Source of the DNA: an uncultured Coriobacteriales bacterium
GTDB lineage: Bacteria; Actinomycetota; Coriobacteriia; Coriobacteriales; UMGS124
Assembly: GCA_934636245.1 (NCBI GenBank)
Contig: CAKUAI010000011.1
Location: 76,690 to 140,689, forward strand
DNA: 64,000 nt
Direction of reading: 5' to 3'
Below, one piece after another: positions 15,875-23,569 of the stretch. A model generated the notes under the pieces. That model was not told where the DNA came from. It was given only the letters and a program-made list of their open reading frames with translations, and searched no databases. Numbering within the stretch: position 1 is the first letter of the stretch; every line of letters starts with the position of its first letter. The translations under genes were made by a program, and so were the position numbers.

Positions 15875-17212
15875 TTCATACTCGAGCTGGTCGATGAGCC
15901 CGCTGCGGGAGAAGGACATTGCGTCGAGATATTCCTCGGCCATGAGAACGGCCTGATAGTCCCAGTCGGCTCCACAGTTATCTACTGCATACTCTGCCTC
16001 GGAGCTCGTGTAGCCTTCATATTTCAGCTGGTCGATGAGGCCCGAGCGCGAGAAGGCCATGGTGTCGAGGTAGTCATGGGCGGTGCTGAGCGCGTTTTGC
16101 TCACCACGCGTGGGGGTGTAGGAGGAGCGGCTGGAGGTTTGGCTGTCCGAAGACGAGGCCGAGGTCGAGCTGGAAGAAGTGCTTGAGTCAAAGGCCTCGG
16201 GCAGGGCGCTTTCGAGCAGGGACTGGGAGATGGACACCGCCTCGTCTGTGCCTTCGCTGTCCGTGATGATGCAAAGAACCACCAGAAGGTTCCCGTCTGT
16301 GTCGACTGTCGCGGTAATTAGTGCGGGCACTTCTTCATCGATTGATTTGCTTGTGCCTTTGCAGCTGCCAAGGTACACCTTCGTGCCTGCGCTGTTTGTC
16401 CCCAGCTTGGACAGAGGTTCGCTGCTGTCGTCAGATATCGGTTCGAGATGTTCAAGTTTGCCGAGGGTTTCGGCCACCGCGAGGATTGCCGCCTGCTCTG
16501 CCCCCGTGGTCGTGTACTCGGCCAGCTCGGTGGTGTAACACACTATGCAAATCGCATGTATTGCCTCGGAGGAGAAGGCTCCAACTGACAGTGTGCCACT
16601 TTCGCTCATTTCGAGCTCTCCGACATATTCATCCGGAAGCTCAACCTTGAGGTCGCCGAACAGCAGGGTGCTGCCCTTCTGAACGCCCAAGGAGTCGGCG
16701 GGGCTTGGGGACGACGTGGTGCCGCTGCTAGATTTCGTCGAGCTCTTGCTGTCTGACGCAGCGCTCAAACCTGCGCTCGACTTTGCTGCCTCGGGCTTCA
16801 CGTTCGTGGTCCCCGCCTGCTCGAGGCAGTCGTCGACGGCCGCGAAGATGGCCTTGGAGGTGACAGTGGCGCCGGAGGTCGCGTCGACGCCGTCGGTGCC
16901 GTTGGCCTCGACGATGGCGTCGGGCAGCTGGTCGATGGCCTTGGAGCCGATGCCCTGGGTCTCTGAGTTGTCCCCGACGGTGACCTCGGAAATCTTGCCG
17001 TTCTTAATGGTCACGGTCACGGGCACCTTGCCGCCGATGCCCTTGCCCTCGGCGGTGTACTCGCCGTCGGCGTAGGCGGCGTCGGTGGCCGCCCATGCCT
17101 GAGCGGGAGCCAGGACGTTCGTGAACGTCTGGACCGCCGGGACGCAGCCGAGGCCAAGTCCGGCCGCAACGGCGAGGGGGAGGGCCAGTTTTGCAATCGC
17201 TTGCGTTTTCAT
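15824..17212 (-). CDS. Exported FMN-binding domain fused to Ltp repeats
   Basis: 462 residues. The signal peptide ends near AQAWA. Residues about 45-135 are an FMN_bind domain: YADGEYTAEGKGIGGKVPVT, IKNGKISEVTVG, and the flavin-attachment motif VDATSGATVTSKA, where ApbE-type transferases link FMN to the Ser/Thr of SGAT. A middle region of about 190 residues without known family follows, then a linker rich in Ser, then two Ltp repeats (PF07553) ending SYSQASAAATAVGL. An FMN_bind-Ltp fusion is unusual. It suggests a surface flavoprotein held to the cell envelope by Ltp repeats. It is the first gene of the module whose second is membrane protein copy B. Confidence 0.85.
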   Translation of the reverse strand: MKTQAIAKLALPLAVAAGLGLGCVPAVQTFTNVLAPAQAWAATDAAYADGEYTAEGKGIGGKVPVTVTIKNGKISEVTVGDNSETQGIGSKAIDQLPDAIVEANGTDGVDATSGATVTSKAIFAAVDDCLEQAGTTNVKPEAAKSSAGLSAASDSKSSTKSSSGTTSSPSPADSLGVQKGSTLLFGDLKVELPDEYVGELEMSESGTLSVGAFSSEAIHAICIVCYTTELAEYTTTGAEQAAILAVAETLGKLEHLEPISDDSSEPLSKLGTNSAGTKVYLGSCKGTSKSIDEEVPALITATVDTDGNLLVVLCIITDSEGTDEAVSISQSLLESALPEAFDSSTSSSSTSASSSDSQTSSRSSYTPTRGEQNALSTAHDYLDTMAFSRSGLIDQLKYEGYTSSEAEYAVDNCGADWDYQAVLMAEEYLDAMSFSRSGLIDQLEYEGFSYSQASAAATAVGL

Positions 17213-17392
17213 GCATGCCTCATTTCAAAGCGACTCTATGCTGTCTGGGAATGCTCTCAGGCGATGGCTCGATTGCATCGCCAATCGTGCCCGCTTTTGA
17301 CCTGCCTTACAAGGTCGAAAATGCCCAGGTCAGCGTGAGGGTGGCTGTCGCGCGGTCCTGGACATTGGGTTAAGCCCACGATAAGAAGGCCC

Positions 17393-18133
17393 TTACCCAC
17401 AATCGATGCCCAGGGATATCGCTCCATCAGAGTTAATGATGAGGCAGTACCAAATATTGTCGTGGCGGTCTTCCGAAACTGCATATTGCTTGCCGTTTTT
17501 GTTGTACGGCTCGAAGTTGTCTACGAGCGAGGACATGAAATCCACCGCATCGGATTTGCTCAGAGCCGGGTCGGCGGCCATCATCATTGCAAGCGAGACG
17601 CAGAAGCAGTATTCGGCCGAATCGTCGTCTTCAAACCAAACGGCGAAAGTCTGGTTGAACGCCTTGCTAGAATTGCGCTCGCGATAGCTAATCCAGGAGT
17701 CATCGACATCGGACAGGCTGAACTCTGCGAATCCAACGAGCTCCGACTTGTACCGAATGTCCATGTCGAGCGTTTTTCCGTCGACGCCCTTTGTGAGGTT
17801 CACGCTGTAGTCGGACTGCCCCAGGTCTTTAAGCGCGTCGTTTACTCGGTCGACATATTCGCTGGCCGAGAAGGTGAACATGCCGTTTTTGACATACGAC
17901 TTGCTCGACGAGGACGTGTTAGAGGACTTGGCGAATGCGGGCGTGGAGGAGAGCAGGTCGATGCCTTGCGGCGCGCTTGCGGCGGGAAGCGCGAGGCCCA
18001 TGGTGCAGGCGAGCAGCGCGCACGACAGCCCGGCCTTTGCGCATGTTGGTAGGTTGCCGAGGACCCCGTGCATGACCTTGGCGCTGCCGGGACGGTTTCC
18101 AGGCGTTAGGGCTGACCGGGAAGGAGCGCTCAT
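17393..18133 (-). CDS. Exported protein of unknown function
   Basis: 246 residues, starting behind GGAGTAAGTC. A long signal region (AGLSCALLACTMGLALPAAS, cleavage probably after FAFAK-type residues, here STPAFAK) is followed by a Ser-rich linker and a compact domain (FTFSASEYVDRVNDALKDLG; CFCVSLAMMMAADPALSKSD; NIWYCLIINSDGAISLGIDC). No family recognised. It is the upstream end of the block of minus-strand exported proteins and is separated by 180 bp from the FMN/Ltp gene, so it may have its own promoter. Confidence 0.75.
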   Translation of the reverse strand: MSAPSRSALTPGNRPGSAKVMHGVLGNLPTCAKAGLSCALLACTMGLALPAASAPQGIDLLSSTPAFAKSSNTSSSSKSYVKNGMFTFSASEYVDRVNDALKDLGQSDYSVNLTKGVDGKTLDMDIRYKSELVGFAEFSLSDVDDSWISYRERNSSKAFNQTFAVWFEDDDSAEYCFCVSLAMMMAADPALSKSDAVDFMSSLVDNFEPYNKNGKQYAVSEDRHDNIWYCLIINSDGAISLGIDCG

Positions 18134-18404
18134 GACTTACTCCAATCATCCGCATTGTTGGCAAAACATTGGCAATGATAGCCTCTTTCAGGTTATTTTC
18201 ATTAGCTGTCAGCCATTCCCCGTCAGCGGAAGAGAGTCTGGGGCGAGCGGCTTGCAGCGAGTGTGCCGAGGCTGCCCCCTCCTGAGCCCCTCTTCACACA
18301 CGTGCAAGAACGGTGATTCCGGGTTTGAGGCGCTATGATGTTGTGTTGGAATGCCTGCGATGTGGCAGCTGCCTGCGATTGCGGGCGGCGTGAAAGGAAC
18401 GCAT

Positions 18405-19517
18405 ATGCCCACAAGCGACGACCAGCACAAGGAGAACCGCCCCGGCGAGGCCGGCAGGCCCGTGGTTCCCCAGGGGACAAAGCCGGCTTTTCCGGCAAAC
18501 CCCATGAGCAAGCCGGGTTCATCCCGCGGCAGCCATGCTGCCGGCGCCAACAAGGCCGCGGCGCAGAACAATGCGTCGCGCACGGGTGCCATGCGCCCCG
18601 TGGCGCCCACTCAGGGCTCGCAGCGCTCCCGTAGCGGCGCTGGTGCCAGCGGGCCCTCGGAGAAGGATCGCTCCACCATCACTCTCACGCGTGCCCAGTT
18701 CATTGCGGCGCTTTTGGGTACGGCGGTTGCCGTGGCCGTGCCTTCGGTCTCCATCACCTCGTGCGTCAATCGCATGGGCCAGACCAGCGGAACGGACACT
18801 GAAGAGGAGACCTGGGTGAGCCCCTACGACTGGACCTGCGTCGTGGAGAAGGAAAACGGCCTGCTCACGTACGTGAAAAACGGCGTCACGCTCTCGGAGT
18901 CGGGCATCGACGTTTCCGAGCACGACGGCGAGATCGACTGGACCCAGGTCAAGGCCACCGGCGTTGACTTCGCCATGCTGCGCCTGGGCTTCCGCGGGTA
19001 CGGCCAGGGCACCATGAACCTTGACAAGTACTTCCTCGCCAACCTTTCCGGCGCTTCGGCAGCGGGCATCAAGGTGGGCGTGTACTTCTTCTCCCAGGCT
19101 ATCACCGAGGACGAGGCGCGCGAAGAGGCCGACTACGTCATCAACAGCCTCGCCGCCACCGACGTTGAGCTCAGCTACCCCATCGTGTTCGACGAGGAAC
19201 CCATCACCGACGGCAACGTGGCGCGTACGGACGACCTTACCGCCGCCCAGTTCAGCGCCAACGCCCTGGCCTTCTGCCAGCGTGTTGAGCAGGCCGGATA
19301 CACTCCCATGCTGTACGGCAACAAGCACGAGCTGGCCAAGCTCGACCTCAAGGGTGAGCTTGCGGGCTATGACGTGTGGTATGCCGAGTATGGCGTGAGC
19401 CAGCCCACCGGCAAGTTCGATTTCGTCATGTGGCAGTACTCCGACACCGGCAACATCCCTGGCGTGGTCACCTCCGCCGGCCAGGTGGACCTCAACATCC
19501 GCTTCCTGGTGGCGTAG
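18405..19517 (+). CDS. GH25 lysozyme, membrane-anchored
   Basis: 370 residues from ATG 18405, behind GAAAGGAAC. Residues 1-100 are low-complexity, Pro/Ser/Asn-rich and cytoplasmic; a single hydrophobic helix (FIAALLGTAVAVAVPSVSIT) follows. The C-terminal 200 residues are a glycoside hydrolase 25 domain: GIDVSEHDGEIDWTQVK with the first catalytic Asp region, AMLRLGFRGYGQG, VYFFSQAI, YPIVFDEEP (the acidic pair) and FVMWQYSDTGNIPGV. It likely cleaves peptidoglycan at the outer face for growth or remodelling. A strong hairpin follows the gene. Confidence 0.9.
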   Translation: MPTSDDQHKENRPGEAGRPVVPQGTKPAFPANPMSKPGSSRGSHAAGANKAAAQNNASRTGAMRPVAPTQGSQRSRSGAGASGPSEKDRSTITLTRAQFIAALLGTAVAVAVPSVSITSCVNRMGQTSGTDTEEETWVSPYDWTCVVEKENGLLTYVKNGVTLSESGIDVSEHDGEIDWTQVKATGVDFAMLRLGFRGYGQGTMNLDKYFLANLSGASAAGIKVGVYFFSQAITEDEAREEADYVINSLAATDVELSYPIVFDEEPITDGNVARTDDLTAAQFSANALAFCQRVEQAGYTPMLYGNKHELAKLDLKGELAGYDVWYAEYGVSQPTGKFDFVMWQYSDTGNIPGVVTSAGQVDLNIRFLVA

Positions 19518-19596
19518 AGAGGCTTGCGGGTGGCCCGCTGGCTGCGACCGGCCTCAGGGTGCGCTGGCGATGAGCCAACACAGAACATAAGACATG

Positions 19597-19652
19597 AAGC
19601 GCCTTCCATTTCTCGGGCAAGAATAGTGAAGTCCGAGGAATGGAAGGCGCTT
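19597..19652 (+). terminator. Long hairpin terminator after GH25 gene
   Basis: Arms of 20 nt, AAGCGCCTTCCATTTCTCGG and CCGAGGAATGGAAGGCGCTT, pair with a single G-U. It is closely related in arm and loop sequence to the hairpin at 32765-32812, so the two belong to a repeated element family. It lies between convergent genes and may serve both. Confidence 0.75.
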
Positions 19653-19746
19653 TCGTGCCTGCTGGTTTACATAGCGGGGTGTCGAGCGGCGCGACAACGG
19701 GCCCATGGTTGCGGTGCTGGTCAGCGGGCCGCCTTGTCGGGTCGCC

Positions 19747-20532
19747 TTACCGGTAGAACCTTGGGTACGTCACTTGGATGCCGCGCGATGCGCGGATCCC
19801 TTCGAGGCTTGCGTCGGTGAGCTGCGCCAGTCCCTGGTAGAAGGAGTGCTGCGCCTCCTGCGCCATGAGGGCGAGGAAGTGGTGCGCCCAGGTGAGCAGG
19901 TGCTGCGCCATGAAGCTGTCGAGTTCTGCGGGTGCGGTCTGCGCGAGCTGCGCCATGAGGCCCAGCAGAAGGCCGATGTGGTCCTCGGGGGTACGCGTGC
20001 CTTCGGGTGCTACGAGCCCATGCTCGCGCATCCAGCGCCTGAGCTCCAGGGTCGACTCGCCGAACATGACGCACTCGCGATCGGTGTAGACCGAGCCCCA
20101 CGGCGGCGCTGCCTTGTGGGCGGGCCCCACGAAGAGGCGGCGGTACTCATGGGCGAGGTTCTCGGCCGTGTCGGCGGCACCCTGTGCCATGAGGGCAAGC
20201 GGGCCCCCGGCTGCCTGCGCATCTACGAAGGGCCACTCTGTTGCAGCGGCCGCGGGGTCGAGCGCTTCCATGGCGGCAAACGAGGGGCCGGCGGTGCCGG
20301 TGAGTGGGTCTTGCAGGAAGAAGGGCGCGAACACGTCGCCGATGAAGGCGATTTGGTCGAGCTGGGCCTGCTGGTCGCCTGCACTGACGCCGGCCTGGGA
20401 GGCCGTCCCGTCGGTGCTGACGGAGTTCTCGCAGGCGTCGGCCTGGATCGCCGACGAGTCGGCGTTGACGGGATCCGCGCAGGCGTCGGCCTGGGGCGCC
20501 AATCGGCTGTCATTCATTTGATTGTTGGTCAT
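19747..20532 (-). CDS. TorD/DmsD-family molybdoenzyme chaperone
   Basis: 261 residues from ATG 20532, behind AAGGAAG. The first 60 residues are a low-complexity Ala/Asp stretch not typical of the family. The core carries the TorD-family signature EYRRLFVGPAHKAAPPWGSV and YTDRE, with an all-helical context. Such chaperones bind the Tat signal of DMSO-reductase-family catalytic subunits and hold export until the molybdenum cofactor is inserted. It lies at the end of the dmsC-luxR operon, and its client is most likely the DmsA-like protein at 23570. Confidence 0.88.
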   Translation of the reverse strand: MTNNQMNDSRLAPQADACADPVNADSSAIQADACENSVSTDGTASQAGVSAGDQQAQLDQIAFIGDVFAPFFLQDPLTGTAGPSFAAMEALDPAAAATEWPFVDAQAAGGPLALMAQGAADTAENLAHEYRRLFVGPAHKAAPPWGSVYTDRECVMFGESTLELRRWMREHGLVAPEGTRTPEDHIGLLLGLMAQLAQTAPAELDSFMAQHLLTWAHHFLALMAQEAQHSFYQGLAQLTDASLEGIRASRGIQVTYPRFYR

Positions 20533-20602
20533 GCTGCTTCCTTTCGAAGGCGTGGTAGGAGAATGAGATGCGTGCGCCGGGCTGGCGACATGCGCTTGCG
20601 TG

Positions 20603-22171
20603 TCAGCGCACCTTGAGCGGCTCGAACGACTGCACGAGGTCGCCGAGCTCTTGCTTGGAATGAATGCCCAGCTTGGTGTAGACGCGCTTGGTGTGGGTGC
20701 GCACGGTGTTTTCGGACACGCCGAGCTTCTCGGCGATGCGCGCCACCGTGTCGCCGCGCGCGATGTGCTCCATGACCTCGGTCTCGCGGTCGGAGAGCCT
20801 GAAGGCCAGGCGGATGGCCTCGCACTGCTTCGTCACGCGGTCGAGCACGGGGCGCACGGGAATCTCGAGCGGGTTGAGCGGGGTTTCCTGGTTTTCCGGC
20901 TCATCTACCAGGTCTTTGGCCCTGCTTGGCTTTGGCGTAGCTGGGCTCAGCGACACGAACTCGATGGCGTCGGGGCTGCGGTCTTTGCCTGCCGCTCCTT
21001 GGCCCGGTCGCACCCAGATGCAGAACAGCACAAGCCCAAGCACCCACACGGCCAAAAGCGACGCCTGGCAAAGCTGCAGTGCGTCCAAGCCATCTGCCAG
21101 GCCCGTTGCCCAGCCGCAGAGGAACCCGGCGAAGTGCATGACATGCATGATTCCCGAGCAGAACGCGTACGTCACGATGGGGCACATGCCTCGGTCGCGC
21201 GATGCCTGGGCGCATTGGATGAGCAGGACCATCTGGACGAAGGCGTACACGGCGTACATGGCGCCGGCAAACGCCTCGAGGTATGCCATGCCCCCGGCAA
21301 ACGGCATTGCGACAACGGCCAGCGTGAGCAGGGGAAACGCCCACCGGTACGCCTTGCGCATGCTCAAGTGGAACGACAGCCCGCGCCACAGCCACAGCAC
21401 GACCGTGGCCGAAAGCAGGGCGCCCAGCATGCTCGCCATGTTGACGACGTCTCCGGCTGTGACGTCGGCCAGTGCGACGGCACGCATAATGCCTGCTACA
21501 AAGCCCACGGCACCTGCCGACAGGGCACTGCGCCAGTAGTCGTGCGCAAAGCGTCGGTAAACCTTGGGGTGCTCGCGCGGAACGTCGGTGAACATGGGCT
21601 GGTCGAGGTCGACCCTGCGCGTGGACACCGTGAGGGCCGCTGCGCACAGCGGCAAGAAAACCAGGGGCACGAGGTAGGCGGTCACGGCCACGGGGCAGAT
21701 GTACAGGGCGAAGTAGATAAGCGCACTCAGGCCGGTTCCCAGGACAAGCAGTAGGTCGCCGCGCTCGTCATCGCAGGAAGAAAACGTCCTCTGCCACAGA
21801 AGCGCCATGCTCGTGCTTCCCAGACCTTGCAGGATTCCCGAACAAACAACCAGGTAGATGGCTATTTGCGAGTGTACGTACATGGCAGCGATGAGGGCGA
21901 GACAACCTGCGATCATAGGAGGGGCCGCAAGCTTGGGCATCACGCGGGCCGCCAGCGCGGGGGAGCGATAGGCGCCCGCCAGGCAGGCGACGTACGTGCC
22001 TACCGAAGCTGCGGCCTGCGAGGCGTAAAACGACAGCGTCACCGAGACGGTTTGGAACTCAAGCGGTAGGAAAGGGAAGACGCCGCCCCACACCTGCACG
22101 GCGCTGACTGCCAGGAAGAGGGCGAAGCCCCAGCCGGCGACTCCCAGGCGTATCGAGGGCATGGCGGTCAC
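20603..22171 (-). CDS. LuxR-type regulator with polytopic membrane N-terminus (no. 2)
   Basis: 522 residues from GTG 22171, one base after the dmsC stop (ATG 22162 is an alternative). About 400 residues of membrane helices precede a cytoplasmic linker and a LuxR_C domain (LSDRETEVMEHIARGDTVAR, then SENTVRTHTKRVYTKLGIHS). It sits inside the dmsC-luxR-torD operon and opposite dmsAB, so it very probably controls this respiratory module. It may sense the electron acceptor at the membrane. Confidence 0.88.
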   Translation of the reverse strand: MTAMPSIRLGVAGWGFALFLAVSAVQVWGGVFPFLPLEFQTVSVTLSFYASQAAASVGTYVACLAGAYRSPALAARVMPKLAAPPMIAGCLALIAAMYVHSQIAIYLVVCSGILQGLGSTSMALLWQRTFSSCDDERGDLLLVLGTGLSALIYFALYICPVAVTAYLVPLVFLPLCAAALTVSTRRVDLDQPMFTDVPREHPKVYRRFAHDYWRSALSAGAVGFVAGIMRAVALADVTAGDVVNMASMLGALLSATVVLWLWRGLSFHLSMRKAYRWAFPLLTLAVVAMPFAGGMAYLEAFAGAMYAVYAFVQMVLLIQCAQASRDRGMCPIVTYAFCSGIMHVMHFAGFLCGWATGLADGLDALQLCQASLLAVWVLGLVLFCIWVRPGQGAAGKDRSPDAIEFVSLSPATPKPSRAKDLVDEPENQETPLNPLEIPVRPVLDRVTKQCEAIRLAFRLSDRETEVMEHIARGDTVARIAEKLGVSENTVRTHTKRVYTKLGIHSKQELGDLVQSFEPLKVR

Positions 22172-22172
22172 G

Positions 22173-23216
22173 CTACACCACCCCCGAGGTCATATGGAAG
22201 CAGTAGAAGCAGAAGCGCACCGCGAACGTGCCGGCATAGGCGAGGACGCACATGGCCACCAGCTTGAGAATGACCTTACGCTCGGTGGGAGAGAAACGAT
22301 TGGGCGTGGTTCTTGCGGCGGGATCGAGGCACGGTGCCGGAGTGTCGGAGTCTTGGCTGGTCGTGCTGGGGGTGGGCACTGGCGAACCACGGTGGCTCAG
22401 GCCGCTTCCGCCGGCACCGGTTTTTTCGCCCGAATCGCCAGGGCAGGGCGCCTGCGTCGCCAACGGACGCATGGCGTGCAGGCTTCCGAGATTCGCCACG
22501 ACAAGGCAGATTCCGAACAGCGCGATCGCGGCCGGATAGAGCGGCACGAGCTCGGCGGCCGTCCCAAAGGCGTTGCGTTGCGTGCCGAGCTCCATGTGCT
22601 GCATTGCCATGAGAATGCAGGAGGCAGCGGTTGCCACCAGCGAGATGCCTGCAAGGACGCGCATGAGCCTGACCTTGCTCGTATATCCCGAACAGGTATA
22701 TATAAGAAGCGCGAGCGGTGTCATGCAGGCAAATGCCGTGCATGGCAGGATGACCTGCGCAAGCGTTGTGTCCCACGTGATGACCGTGGGCATCGCATAG
22801 GCAAGGTCGGTGCCTGCGATGAAAAGCCCGGCTGCGACGATGCTGGCAAGGAGCCACAAGCCGCGCAGTACCTTATGGCCCTCAATATAGATGCATCCAA
22901 GCCAGTACGAGCATGCCGTTCCCAAGAAGAACACGGCGAAGAACACCTCGGTTGCCAAAGGGGACGAGCCGATGGTGCGAAACACGTAGAGGGCGTTGCT
23001 CGGCGTTCCCAGATGCGTGGCCGATGCCACGAGGCCTATGGTTGCCACGGCGAGCGGCACGATGAGCCAGCTCTCGATGCGCTGGCGCAGGCGGCCGTCG
23101 AGCTTGCCAAAAAGCAGCGTGCAGGCAAGCACAACATAGGCGAGCGTTGCGCCGGGGGCGAGTGTGGTGAACACCGCCAGGCATATGTCGTTAAGCGCAA
23201 AGTCGAGCCCGCGCAT
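22173..23216 (-). CDS. dmsC: DmsC-type membrane anchor subunit
   Basis: 347 residues with eight or so membrane helices, starting MRGLDFALNDICLAVFTTLA, as in DmsC anchors. A polar loop of about 60 residues (near residues 255-315, Pro/Ser/Thr-rich) separates the last helices. Family knowledge: it oxidises menaquinol and passes electrons through DmsB to the molybdenum site of DmsA. It is unusual that dmsC is not downstream of dmsB but divergent, in an operon with its regulator and chaperone. Confidence 0.85.
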   Translation of the reverse strand: MRGLDFALNDICLAVFTTLAPGATLAYVVLACTLLFGKLDGRLRQRIESWLIVPLAVATIGLVASATHLGTPSNALYVFRTIGSSPLATEVFFAVFFLGTACSYWLGCIYIEGHKVLRGLWLLASIVAAGLFIAGTDLAYAMPTVITWDTTLAQVILPCTAFACMTPLALLIYTCSGYTSKVRLMRVLAGISLVATAASCILMAMQHMELGTQRNAFGTAAELVPLYPAAIALFGICLVVANLGSLHAMRPLATQAPCPGDSGEKTGAGGSGLSHRGSPVPTPSTTSQDSDTPAPCLDPAARTTPNRFSPTERKVILKLVAMCVLAYAGTFAVRFCFYCFHMTSGVV

Positions 23217-23383
23217 GTCTCACCCACTTTCGTATGCTGCGGCGCGGTGGCCTAGCGCCGGGAAATCTGCTTGGGGCATTGCGCACGGGGACGCTTGAGC
23301 AGACCTTTCGAAGGGCCCGCCCGGGCAACGCGCGTGCAATGTGAAAAATATCATACCACGCCTTTTTACCAGGAAGAATCGTG

Positions 23384-23408
23384 CTTGTCACCCGCAGTAT
23401 GTGACAAG
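23384..23408. promoter_or_regulatory. Perfect inverted repeat in the dms divergent promoter region
   Basis: CTTGTCAC, a 9-bp spacer, and GTGACAAG form an exact palindrome in the 353-bp space between dmsC and dmsA. It is a good candidate operator for the adjacent LuxR regulator. Apart from this and short AT-rich patches (for example AAAAATATCATACC just upstream) nothing else is visible in the gap. Confidence 0.55.
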
Positions 23409-23569
23409 TAGGGCATGGCGGGCGATAAGGTGCAATTGTCGACCCAAGCGCTTGGCGCAGCGCGGCGTGTACAGCCATGTCTACGCGCCCGGCTCTGCTA
23501 ACGTTTGGGAACGCAAGGGAGCCCCGTCGGATGACAGGGATGTGTTCACAAGGAGAGAGAGGAACAACT

